Origin: Bdellovibrionales bacterium
GTDB lineage: Bacteria > Bdellovibrionota > UBA2361 > JAGRAS01
NCBI GenBank assembly: GCA_020434465.1
Contig: JAGRAS010000134.1
Location: forward strand, 1 to 5,346
DNA length: 5,346 nt
Reading direction: 5' to 3'
Position numbers and translations under genes: made by a program. The number at the start of each line of letters is the position of its first letter. Positions within the stretch are counted from its first letter, which is position 1. Under the pieces are notes generated by a model. It was not told where the DNA came from. It was given only the letters and a program-made list of their open reading frames with translations, and made no database searches. Positions 1-4,954 of the stretch are shown piece after piece.

Positions 1-672
1 TGATTTAAGATCATGAGAAACCATATATGTGAAATCTGCTAGATCGCGATTTTTTTCTTCAACTTGTTGTTCCTTTCTAACTGCACCAGTTACGTCAAAA
101 GCAATAGTTAGAGAGGAAATAACGCTTCCTTGATCGTTAAAAATTGGGACGCTTCTTGCATCAACCCAAACAATAAAATCCTGGTGGTTATAAATTCTAT
201 ATCTGCCTTGAAACCTTTCCCCAATCTGACAATATTTTTTTTCAGTTTGATAAGTCTCTAAGTCTTCTGGGTGAATAATTGCTTCAAAAAAATCTCCGGG
301 AAACTCATAAATTTCATCTAAGCTATAGCCAGTTAAATTAGAGGTGAAGGGGCTGCAATATAAAACTTTTCCATTAGTATCTCTTATTATTACTGCCGAA
401 GCTAAGTTTTCAGTCAGAACATGATAGCGATCAATTAAAGTAGCATTTTCTTTTTGACTATCTTCAAGTTCAGTATTTAAAGTTTCAAGCCTTACTTGCT
501 GTAAAGTACTTACAAGTGCAGCCCCACATAAAAAAATCGCTAAATAATTTAACTGCGTAAATTGAATTTGAAATTGTGAAATAGCTATTATTATTGTAGC
601 TAAGCTAATTAGTCCCCAAGGACTAATTAGCTGATAAAAAACTGCGACTATTTGATTTTTTCTTAAAGTCAT
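1..672 (-). CDS. PAS-domain membrane sensor histidine kinase, N-terminal part (runs off window)
   Basis: The minus-strand frame stays open from an ATG at 672 to base 1, giving 224 residues with no stop. Two hydrophobic stretches (about residues 16-33 and 41-55), joined by a short loop, suggest two membrane spans with little periplasmic sensing surface. A short helical linker follows (about 58-82). A PAS/PAC domain then spans about 83-196, with NGKVLYCSPFTSNLTGYS early and a PAC-like VWVDARSVPIFNDQG stretch late. After a charged linker comes FTYMVSHDLKS, the classic HisKA H-box, with His220 (bases 13-15) the expected autophosphorylation site. The dimerisation helices and ATP-binding domain would lie beyond the window. 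As known for the family, it should phosphorylate a response regulator, possibly encoded nearby but not visible. The start abuts the HDOD stop codon, implying co-transcription and translational coupling. The sensed signal is unknown; an extra receiver domain at the missing end cannot be excluded. Confidence 0.9.
   Translation of the reverse strand, partial: MTLRKNQIVAVFYQLISPWGLISLATIIIAISQFQIQFTQLNYLAIFLCGAALVSTLQQVRLETLNTELEDSQKENATLIDRYHVLTENLASAVIIRDTNGKVLYCSPFTSNLTGYSLDEIYEFPGDFFEAIIHPEDLETYQTEKKYCQIGERFQGRYRIYNHQDFIVWVDARSVPIFNDQGSVISSLTIAFDVTGAVRKEQQVEEKNRDLADFTYMVSHDLKS
603..632. repeat. Perfect 13-bp inverted repeat (hairpin) inside the kinase coding sequence
   Basis: The arms AGCTAATTAGTCC (603-615) and GGACTAATTAGCT (620-632) are perfectly complementary, with a four-base loop (616-619). 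The hairpin begins about 40 bases after the kinase ATG and encodes the first membrane segment. Neither side has a T-tract, so it is not a standard intrinsic terminator. It could be an mRNA structure or a protein-binding site. Confidence 0.8.
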
Positions 673-1602
673 TTATTTATAAATTTCATGCTCGCTCTCA
701 AAAGTCTCTTTAACGTTAACTTTGTAAAGCTTAAGCTCTTCTGCACCAAGTTTTGTAATTTCCCATAGCTGACTAAGTTCTGCATCAGCTTTGTTCTGAA
801 AAACTCCAAAACCCTTCGGATGCCCAAGACCTAATGAATGAGCTGTTAAATCAGCTATCTGTACAATTCTTGCAATATCTATTGTAACTAAATCACCAGT
901 AGCAATCTCTGATTTTTCATGGTGGTTTTGAATTGCAATTATTAGCTCTTCATCAAACTTCCATTTTTCGGCAACTAATGCCCCCACTTCAGTATGATTA
1001 AACGCAAATGTTTCCTCTTCTGCTTCGATAAAACTTTTTCCTTGTTGTACCAAAGTAAGTACACGTGAATATTTAAGCTCAGCTTGTTGTAGTAGTAACA
1101 ACTTGCCTATGTCATGCATTAAACCAGCCAGGAAAGCAAAATCCTCTTTACCAGGAATTAATTTGGAAGCTAATATTCTACTAGCTATACCAGTTGCAAC
1201 ATCATTTACCCAGATTTGCTGTCTTGCCGAATGTCTTGAAGGAAAAATTTCAGTTAAAGAACATGCGTTAAGTAGACTTCTAAGCTCCTGAATTCCTATA
1301 ACCTGAACTGCATCCTCAATAGTCTTAGATCCCCCGCCACGATCATAGTAAACAGAATTAGCTATTTTCATAACACGAGCTGACAAAGACTCATCTGAAG
1401 CAATTACTTCAATAAAGTCTCTTGCATCGGCATTGGGGTCAGTTGCTAGTTGAAAAGCTTTTTGGGCTGCACTAGGCATTGGTGGAACACTTCTAGTGCC
1501 AATCGTATTAAAAATTGTTGTTTTTAAGCCATAACTTAGAGCAATTCTACCATTTTGCTTGTGATTAGCTGATTTTTTTTTGCCAAAAAATTTTCCAAAC
1601 AT
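673..1602 (-). CDS. HDOD-domain signalling protein
   Basis: 309 residues. A short basic N-terminus (FGKFFGKKK) precedes a full HDOD domain of about residues 35-260. The domain opens with the typical VPPMPSAAQKAFQLATDPNA stretch and continues with LSARVMKIANSVYY. HD-superfamily elements remain visible: HDIGK at 163-167, FNHTEVGALVAEKW around 201-214 and NHHE at 226-229. HDOD proteins descend from HD phosphohydrolases but usually lack a complete metal site, and they act as regulatory or scaffold proteins in two-component and cyclic-di-GMP signalling. Here HD is kept, so residual metal binding cannot be excluded. The TAA stop is immediately followed by the kinase ATG with no gap, so the two proteins probably act in one pathway. 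No good Shine-Dalgarno precedes the ATG; a perfect palindrome occupies that position. The next internal Met (42) would cut into the domain, so ATG 1602 is preferred. Family is firm; pathway is inferred. Confidence 0.93.
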   Translation of the reverse strand: MFGKFFGKKKSANHKQNGRIALSYGLKTTIFNTIGTRSVPPMPSAAQKAFQLATDPNADARDFIEVIASDESLSARVMKIANSVYYDRGGGSKTIEDAVQVIGIQELRSLLNACSLTEIFPSRHSARQQIWVNDVATGIASRILASKLIPGKEDFAFLAGLMHDIGKLLLLQQAELKYSRVLTLVQQGKSFIEAEEETFAFNHTEVGALVAEKWKFDEELIIAIQNHHEKSEIATGDLVTIDIARIVQIADLTAHSLGLGHPKGFGVFQNKADAELSQLWEITKLGAEELKLYKVNVKETFESEHEIYK

Positions 1603-1609
1603 GATCGAA

Positions 1610-1622
1610 TTATCGTCGATAA
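1610..1622. promoter_or_regulatory. Palindrome TTATCG-T-CGATAA just upstream of the HDOD start
   Basis: This is a perfect 6+1+6 inverted repeat ending 7 bases before the HDOD ATG, exactly where a ribosome binding site would normally lie. No Shine-Dalgarno is seen. Its symmetry suits a dimeric DNA-binding protein better than an RNA hairpin, because the loop is only one base. The role is inferred. Confidence 0.4.
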
Positions 1623-1623
1623 G

Positions 1624-1657
1624 AAAGGAATAAGAAACCTCTTTCTTTAGTTCCTTT
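1624..1657. other. AT-rich imperfect hairpin between lipoprotein and HDOD genes
   Basis: AAAGGAA (1624-1630) pairs with TTCCTTT (1651-1657), and AAGAAA (1632-1637) pairs with TTTCTT (1642-1647). The loop is CCTC (1638-1641), and T1648 and G1650 are bulged. In minus-strand RNA no U-tract follows, so it is at best a weak terminator or a leader structure for the HDOD transcript. The rest of the 92-base gap (1603-1694) shows only A/T runs and no promoter that can be defended. Confidence 0.35.
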
Positions 1658-1694
1658 AAAAATACCTAATTAAAAACTCGGTAAAAACTTGGGC

Positions 1695-2246
1695 TTAATC
1701 CAAAACTTCAATAAAGGCGTCTGACTCAGCTCTAAATTCTGGAGAATCTATATCAAACTCTTCATCATTATCTATATTTGGATCGTCAACATCTGGATCG
1801 ACTTCTACCCTACCGTCAAGCACCTCTGACCTAGCTTCAAGTTCAAAAGTAAGTCTGCCTTGTCTTTGACTTCTAAAAATATCTGCATCAAAAAAGAAAA
1901 CTAAATAAATATAAGTACCATCTCCTCGATTAACAGAAGGGCCTACATCTATTCTAGTACTACCAACTTCTAAAAACGAAGAATCAGAAACATAAGTTAA
2001 ACCTACCGGGTATCTAAACTTCACAATGATACCATTTTCATGAACTTCTGAGATATCAGTACTTATCTGAGTTCTATCCCCTGTATCAACTGTATGAGGA
2101 CTGGCATCTAAGTTAACGATTGCAGCGCCTATAAAACCATTACCTCCGCCTCCGCCACCACAGCTCAAACTGAAAATACAGCAGAGACCCAAGGCTAAAA
2201 ATCTTAATCTTGCCAAAAGTTTATATTTCACAAGTTTATTTTTCAC
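1695..2246 (-). CDS. Small predicted lipoprotein with acidic C-terminus, GTG start
   Basis: Started at GTG 2246 this is 183 residues. It begins with a textbook lipoprotein signal peptide: a basic stretch (KNKLVKYKLLARLR), a hydrophobic core (FLALGLCCIF), then SLSC. Cys29 is the expected lipidated residue, followed by six glycines that act as a flexible linker. The mature part looks like one beta-sandwich-type domain (SPHTVDTGDRTQIST, IIVKFRYPVGLTYVSDSSFLEV, IYLVFFFDADI). The last 38 residues carry 16 Asp/Glu, a possible cation-binding or extended tail. The open frame continues upstream to a TTG at 2315, but that extension lies in a repeat element and would bury the signal peptide. The GTG has a GGGG Shine-Dalgarno-like tract at 2253-2256, six bases away. 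Sorting to the outer membrane is inferred; the exact function is not recognised. Read-through from the ATPase gene or a promoter in the repeat could drive it. Confidence 0.75.
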   Translation of the reverse strand: MKNKLVKYKLLARLRFLALGLCCIFSLSCGGGGGGNGFIGAAIVNLDASPHTVDTGDRTQISTDISEVHENGIIVKFRYPVGLTYVSDSSFLEVGSTRIDVGPSVNRGDGTYIYLVFFFDADIFRSQRQGRLTFELEARSEVLDGRVEVDPDVDDPNIDNDEEFDIDSPEFRAESDAFIEVLD

Positions 2247-2252
2247 AGAAAA

Positions 2253-2256
2253 CCCC
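2253..2256 (-). promoter_or_regulatory. GGGG ribosome binding site deciding the lipoprotein GTG start
   Basis: On the minus strand GGGG lies six bases before GTG 2246. The same kind of G-run (AAGGGGG) precedes atpC in this window. This supports the GTG start over the upstream TTG. Confidence 0.5.
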
Positions 2257-2274
2257 AATTTAAAACTACTTAAT

Positions 2275-2384
2275 ATATAGTCCTCAACAATAGAAACTAC
2301 CGTTCTGTTGGGCAAAGCCTTCCCCCTTCGCCAAGGCTACGGAGGACAAGGATCGGCTTTGATCCTATCTTTCGAGGACTATAT
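2275..2384. repeat. 110-bp palindrome-ended element (MITE-like or intergenic palindromic repeat)
   Basis: The ends ATATAGTCCTC (2275-2285) and GAGGACTATAT (2374-2384) are perfect 11-bp inverted repeats. TA dinucleotides at both edges would fit a TA target duplication of the Tc1/IS630 type, though TA-rich flanks make this weak evidence. The interior is richer in G+C than its surroundings and contains smaller hairpins: AGCCTT (2316-2321) with AAGGCT (2333-2338), and AGGATC (2349-2354) with GATCCT (2361-2366). It has no coding capacity of its own. It fills most of the gap between the ATPase stop and the lipoprotein start, and probably carries the sequence upstream of the lipoprotein promoter. 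Alternatives are a structured intergenic repeat of the BIME kind or a bidirectional terminator; neither side of the inner hairpins has a clear T-tract. Confidence 0.55.
2349..2366. other. Internal hairpin of the repeat element, possible weak terminator after the ATPase gene
   Basis: AGGATC and GATCCT form a six-base-pair stem with a six-base loop. It lies about 30 bases beyond the ATPase stop codon in minus-strand RNA. The RNA continues with UGUCC rather than a U-run, so intrinsic termination is doubtful. Confidence 0.3.
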
Positions 2385-2394
2385 TTGTTGCTGT

Positions 2395-3528
2395 CTATAT
2401 AAGTTTAAGAAAATTATCTGGGCTTATTAATTCCCAAGAAGAATTTTCATAGTTTTCTTGCCAGGCTTTTGGAGCCTTGGCTTTGCGCTTTGAGGATTTT
2501 TTAATTTCATATCCAAAAAGCTTCCCCTCGCGTTCTTCTACTAGATCGATTTCACCTTTTTGATATGTTCTCCAGAAATACATATTTCCAGGGATATTTT
2601 CGTAGTGACGTTTTTTAAGTCTTTCTGAGATTACAAAGTTTTCCCAAATGCCTCCGGCATCAGCTCGAATTGTTGGGTCGTTAAAATCACCGATTAGTGC
2701 ATTCCTAATTCCAATGTCTATAAAGTAAATTTTTTCTTTGGTGTTAATTTCATTTCTTAGGTTTCTAGAGAATGCTTTTAGCCTGTAGATAACGAAGGCT
2801 TTTTCAAGAAGATCTACATAACTTTGGACTGTTTGTTGATCTATTCCGAGTTTAGTCCCAAGCTCGTGAAATGAGACTTCATTACCGACTTGATATGCTA
2901 GTAATTTTAGTAGCTTAGGTAAGATGTCAGGCTTGCGAATATCTTTGTACTGAAGAACATCTTTGAACAAATAATCTTCCGTAATTGAGCTTAAGTAAGA
3001 TTGTTTTTCTTGCTCTCGGGCTAAAGAAAAAATTTCCGGGTAGAGACCAAAGCGTAGGTACTCATTAACTCGTTTTGTAACATAGCCTTCAGACTGCTGC
3101 GCGATTAATTCTCTAAGCGAAATTGGATAAAGGTAATTCGTAAATTTTCTACCAGTAAGTGGCTCAGTAATATCTCCTGATAGTTCTAATGCAGAGGAGC
3201 CAGTTACAATAAAGTTTTTATCCGGAAAATTATCAATGGCAATTTTTAGGATAAGACCAATTTCTTTTTTTCTTTGTGCCTCATCGATAATAATAACTTT
3301 ATTATCTTTCCATAAATTTTCTTGAGCTTGTAATGAGTCAGCTGATAGTGCATCTCTATCAGCAGCGAGATCGCACTTAAGTAGTAGAGTTTTTTTGTTT
3401 AGTTTTTCTTTTAGTTTGTTTACGAGTGTTGTTTTGCCAGTTCTGCGGGCACCGTAGATAACAATCACTTTGCCTTTATCTATTTGCTCGTTAAGGATTT
3501 TATTTTCTAATGTTCGTCTTATATACAT
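2395..3528 (-). CDS. AAA_14/DUF4143 family ATPase
   Basis: Started at ATG 3528 this is 377 residues, typical for the family. The N-terminal ATPase has Walker A GARRTGKTT at 26-34, Walker B VIIIDEAQ at 78-85 and a sensor-like VTGSSALELSG from 108. The family-typical FGLYPEI is at 160-166. A winged-helix-like part (about 215-250) precedes the DUF4143 C-terminus, which ends with FWRTYQKGEIDLVE and GYEIKKSS. D328 with E341-x-K343 resembles a PD-(D/E)xK nuclease signature, known in this family, though cleavage activity is generally unproven. The frame is open for 40 more codons, but those encode an Ile-rich translation of AT-rich repeats and overlap a consensus promoter, so they are rejected. No Shine-Dalgarno precedes the ATG, suggesting a leaderless mRNA. 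Family members are patchily spread and their physiological role is mostly unknown; links to mobile elements or defence are speculation here. Confidence 0.9.
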   Translation of the reverse strand: MYIRRTLENKILNEQIDKGKVIVIYGARRTGKTTLVNKLKEKLNKKTLLLKCDLAADRDALSADSLQAQENLWKDNKVIIIDEAQRKKEIGLILKIAIDNFPDKNFIVTGSSALELSGDITEPLTGRKFTNYLYPISLRELIAQQSEGYVTKRVNEYLRFGLYPEIFSLAREQEKQSYLSSITEDYLFKDVLQYKDIRKPDILPKLLKLLAYQVGNEVSFHELGTKLGIDQQTVQSYVDLLEKAFVIYRLKAFSRNLRNEINTKEKIYFIDIGIRNALIGDFNDPTIRADAGGIWENFVISERLKKRHYENIPGNMYFWRTYQKGEIDLVEEREGKLFGYEIKKSSKRKAKAPKAWQENYENSSWELISPDNFLKLI

Positions 3529-3537
3529 AGTCTTGAT

Positions 3538-3567
3538 ATTATATATTAATATCAGGATTATAGTCAA
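3538..3567 (-). promoter_or_regulatory. Sigma-70-type promoter of the DUF4143 ATPase gene
   Basis: On the minus strand, -35 TTGACT (3567-3562) is followed after 18 bases by a perfect -10 TATAAT (3543-3538). Transcription should start near 3532-3529, zero to three bases before ATG 3528, giving an essentially leaderless mRNA. Two TGATATTA octamers overlap the -10 and the spacer, so a bound protein would block RNA polymerase. Confidence 0.65.
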
Positions 3568-3593
3568 GTTTTTTATATATAATATCAGGATTA
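3547..3593. repeat. Direct repeat, two 14-bp copies of TAATATCAGGATTA 33 bp apart
   Basis: Identical copies occur at 3547-3560 and 3580-3593, a period of 33 bases or about three helical turns. Each contains one octamer of the operator array plus the extension GGATTA, so these two copies have a longer conserved unit than the other two octamers. Confidence 0.75.
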
Positions 3594-3703
3594 AATCTGC
3601 ATAACTAGTTGATATTATAGAAATCAGTATTTTGAAGGTATAAGTCACGCAACTAAGGTTTAATTACATAACATCGTAGATTTCATTAATTAAGAGAAAA
3701 TTT

Positions 3704-4393
3704 ATGGTTGGAGCCGCTCCCTCACCAAACCCCTCACATGAGGTAAAGTTAAGTGATCTTTACACTGCTTTAGCTGGCGTTCGTGGGAAGTCTTTTAGAG
3801 AATCAACCAAGGGTAATAGTATTGAATGCAGCTTTTCTAGAAAATTAAAGAACGTCATTGGTCCGCTAGCTTTTGATATGGCACAACTATTTTTAAAAGG
3901 TTCTATAGTAATAGATCTTGGTTGTGGGACACCCTCAGGAAATGGTGAAAGGCTAGCTGTTTTAAGCGGTGCTAAAGGATATCTTGGAATTGATAAGTTT
4001 AATACTAGAGATTCAGCACCAAGAAAACCTTATGAGGATAGTGAAATCCAATGTGCGTATGTTAGAGCAGATATGTTGGAAGCTCTTAAGATGTTACCAG
4101 ATGAGAGTGGTAGCATATCAATTACAAATATTGATGCAGTTATTATTCGTGATGATGAATATAGGCAGGCTGTAGCACTGGAAATTGCAAGGGTTGTTAA
4201 GCCTGGTGGGATAATTATTACAAACTCATTTGATGTGTTAATGCATCTTCCTGGAAAGATTGTTATTGATGGTCAGACTTTTACTCAAGGAGAAAGTCAT
4301 TATACTTGGGAAGCTCATTATAGAGTTAGGAGAGAGTCTCATACTCTAGGATGGCTTAAGTGGTCGCGCGTAGCTTGTTTGATAAAGAAATAG
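3704..4393 (+). CDS. Class I SAM-dependent methyltransferase, substrate unknown
   Basis: 229 residues. A Rossmann-type methyltransferase core starts at about residue 66. Motif I is VIDLGCGTPSGNG (69-81), binding the SAM methionine side. Motif II is GYLGIDKFN, where D97 is expected to bind the ribose. A motif III-like stretch, YVRADMLEALKMLPDES, runs through 119-135. The post-core IDAVIIRDDEYRQAVALEIA leads into the typical helix-turn RVVKPGGIIITN (163-174). The first 60 residues do not match a substrate domain that I recognise. The start has only a weak AAGAG site (3692-3696), seven bases before ATG; a TATAAG at 3639-3644 is a possible -10 without a convincing -35. It is divergent from the ATPase gene and convergent with atpC, so it is a single-gene transcription unit. 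Small-molecule, lipid or protein targets are all possible; no DNA-methyltransferase catalytic motif (NPPY or PC) is seen. Confidence 0.85.
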   Translation: MVGAAPSPNPSHEVKLSDLYTALAGVRGKSFRESTKGNSIECSFSRKLKNVIGPLAFDMAQLFLKGSIVIDLGCGTPSGNGERLAVLSGAKGYLGIDKFNTRDSAPRKPYEDSEIQCAYVRADMLEALKMLPDESGSISITNIDAVIIRDDEYRQAVALEIARVVKPGGIIITNSFDVLMHLPGKIVIDGQTFTQGESHYTWEAHYRVRRESHTLGWLKWSRVACLIKK

Positions 4394-4406
4394 CCTTTAA
4401 CCTAAA

Positions 4407-4527
4407 AATCTGCTGACGCAAATTTTGCTCATACCCAGCAAAAGAATATCTGTTACTTAACGGTAAAACCTAATGTCGCTGGGTATATTCTGTTCAAAAT
4501 TTCAGTGAGATTAGGCTTGCGCAGATT
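4407..4527. repeat. Nested inverted repeats filling the methyltransferase-atpC gap
   Basis: Three stems nest in order. The outer one pairs AATCTG (4407-4412) with CAGATT (4522-4527) and CGCA (4417-4420) with TGCG (4518-4521). The middle one pairs AATTTTG (4421-4427) with CAAAATT (4495-4501). The inner one pairs ATACCCAGC (4431-4439) with GCTGGGTAT (4478-4486), a perfect nine-base-pair stem with a 38-base loop. The arrangement is symmetric enough to fold on either strand, between two convergent genes. There is no T-tract after the stems, so it may stop or stabilise both transcripts by a route other than classic intrinsic termination, or be a decayed mobile palindrome. Confidence 0.6.
4431..4486. 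terminator. Inner hairpin of the convergent gap, possible bidirectional terminator or 3' end stabiliser
   Basis: The nine-base-pair stem ATACCCAGC/GCTGGGTAT is the strongest stem in the gap and sits downstream of both atpC and the methyltransferase, where ends of transcripts are needed. The long loop and missing U-run argue against a standard rho-independent terminator. Confidence 0.3.
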
Positions 4528-4528
4528 A

Positions 4529-4939
4529 CTAATGCCCAATCATACGATCGATTGCTTTGATGCGATCGAGTTTTTCTTTAGCTAGCTTCCACTCTGGGTC
4601 GAATGAGCTTAGTTTTTCAAGTTTAGATTTTAATTCTTGCCTTTGATTAGCGTAATTATCTTTGTCTAGTTTTTCTGGTAAATCTACCGCATCTGCTAGG
4701 ATTACAAGGCTATTGTTGGAAAAGCTGCAAAACCCACCTGAAATAACTGTTTGTTTTACTTGCCTGTCAGGTGTTTCAAATTCGAGGATGCCGGTGCCGA
4801 GAAGCCCAGTATACTGAACGTGTTTAGGTAATATGCCAATAATACCATGCTCAGTTGGAACTTTAACTGATGTTGCTTGGCCTTCAAGGGCTAAGCCTTC
4901 AGGTGTATAGAGTTTAATACTGAACTTCTCTGCACTCAT
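4529..4939 (-). CDS. atpC: F1-ATPase epsilon subunit
   Basis: 136 residues, the usual length. It is part of the central stalk of the membrane F1F0-ATP synthase, linking the gamma subunit to the c-ring and regulating ATP hydrolysis. The N-terminal beta-sandwich carries the family signature TEHGIIGILPKH at 29-40 and the strand pair ISGGFCSFSNNSLVILADAV at 66-85. The C-terminal helical hairpin (about 88-134: DKDNYANQRQELKSKLEKL and WKLAKEKLDRIKAI) is complete, so an inhibitory role of the C-terminal domain is structurally possible. It follows atpD by 15 bases and has a strong AAGGGGG ribosome binding site. The D-C order is the usual end of the bacterial atp operon, and the next gene converges on it, so it is the last cistron. 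Confidence 0.97.
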   Translation of the reverse strand: MSAEKFSIKLYTPEGLALEGQATSVKVPTEHGIIGILPKHVQYTGLLGTGILEFETPDRQVKQTVISGGFCSFSNNSLVILADAVDLPEKLDKDNYANQRQELKSKLEKLSSFDPEWKLAKEKLDRIKAIDRMIGH

Positions 4940-4943
4940 TTTT

Positions 4944-4950
4944 CCCCCTT
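4944..4950 (-). promoter_or_regulatory. Shine-Dalgarno site of atpC (AAGGGGG)
   Basis: AAGGGGG lies four bases before ATG 4939 within the 15-base gap after atpD. It shows that this organism uses G-run ribosome binding sites, which helps judge the other starts in the window. Confidence 0.75.
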
Positions 4951-4954
4951 ATGA

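Larger units (their letters stand above)
3534..3617. promoter_or_regulatory. Four octamers TGATATTA in mixed orientation, candidate operator array
   Basis: TGATATTA is seen at 3534-3541 and 3610-3617, and its reverse complement TAATATCA at 3547-3554 and 3580-3587. The first pair forms an inverted repeat with a five-base spacer (TATAT), centred over the -10 and spacer of the ATPase promoter. Centre-to-centre steps are 13, 33 and 30 bases. The array lies between the divergent ATPase and methyltransferase genes. AT-richness raises the chance of coincidence, but exact recurrence of an octamer containing G/C at fixed positions is suggestive. The binding protein is unknown. Confidence 0.5.

Noticed and set aside
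603..632. Intrinsic terminator
   Set aside because: No T-tract follows the hairpin on either strand, and it lies within a coding sequence that continues intact.
1103..1291. Plus-strand 62-codon open frame
   Set aside because: It lies antisense inside the well-supported HDOD gene and shows no recognisable protein features.
2247..2315. TTG-started extension of the lipoprotein
   Set aside because: It overlaps the repeat element, starts with a rare codon without a clear ribosome site, and places 51 residues before the lipidated Cys.
3639..3644. TATAAG as -10 of the methyltransferase promoter
   Set aside because: The nearest good -35 (TTGATA at 3609-3614) is 24 bases away, too far for a normal promoter; left as a remark only.
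3529..3648. A 40-residue N-terminal extension of the DUF4143 ATPase
   Set aside because: It is an Ile/Leu-rich translation of AT-rich repeats, lies upstream of or within a near-consensus promoter, and the family N-terminus matches the ATG at 3528.
3969..4175. Plus-strand 68-codon open frame
   Set aside because: It is an out-of-frame shadow of the methyltransferase core.
4391..4530. Integron attC site after the methyltransferase gene
   Set aside because: The gap is palindromic and contains ATTAGGC, but the required GTTRRRY and RYYYAAC core pair is not present in the right places, and the neighbour is housekeeping atpC.
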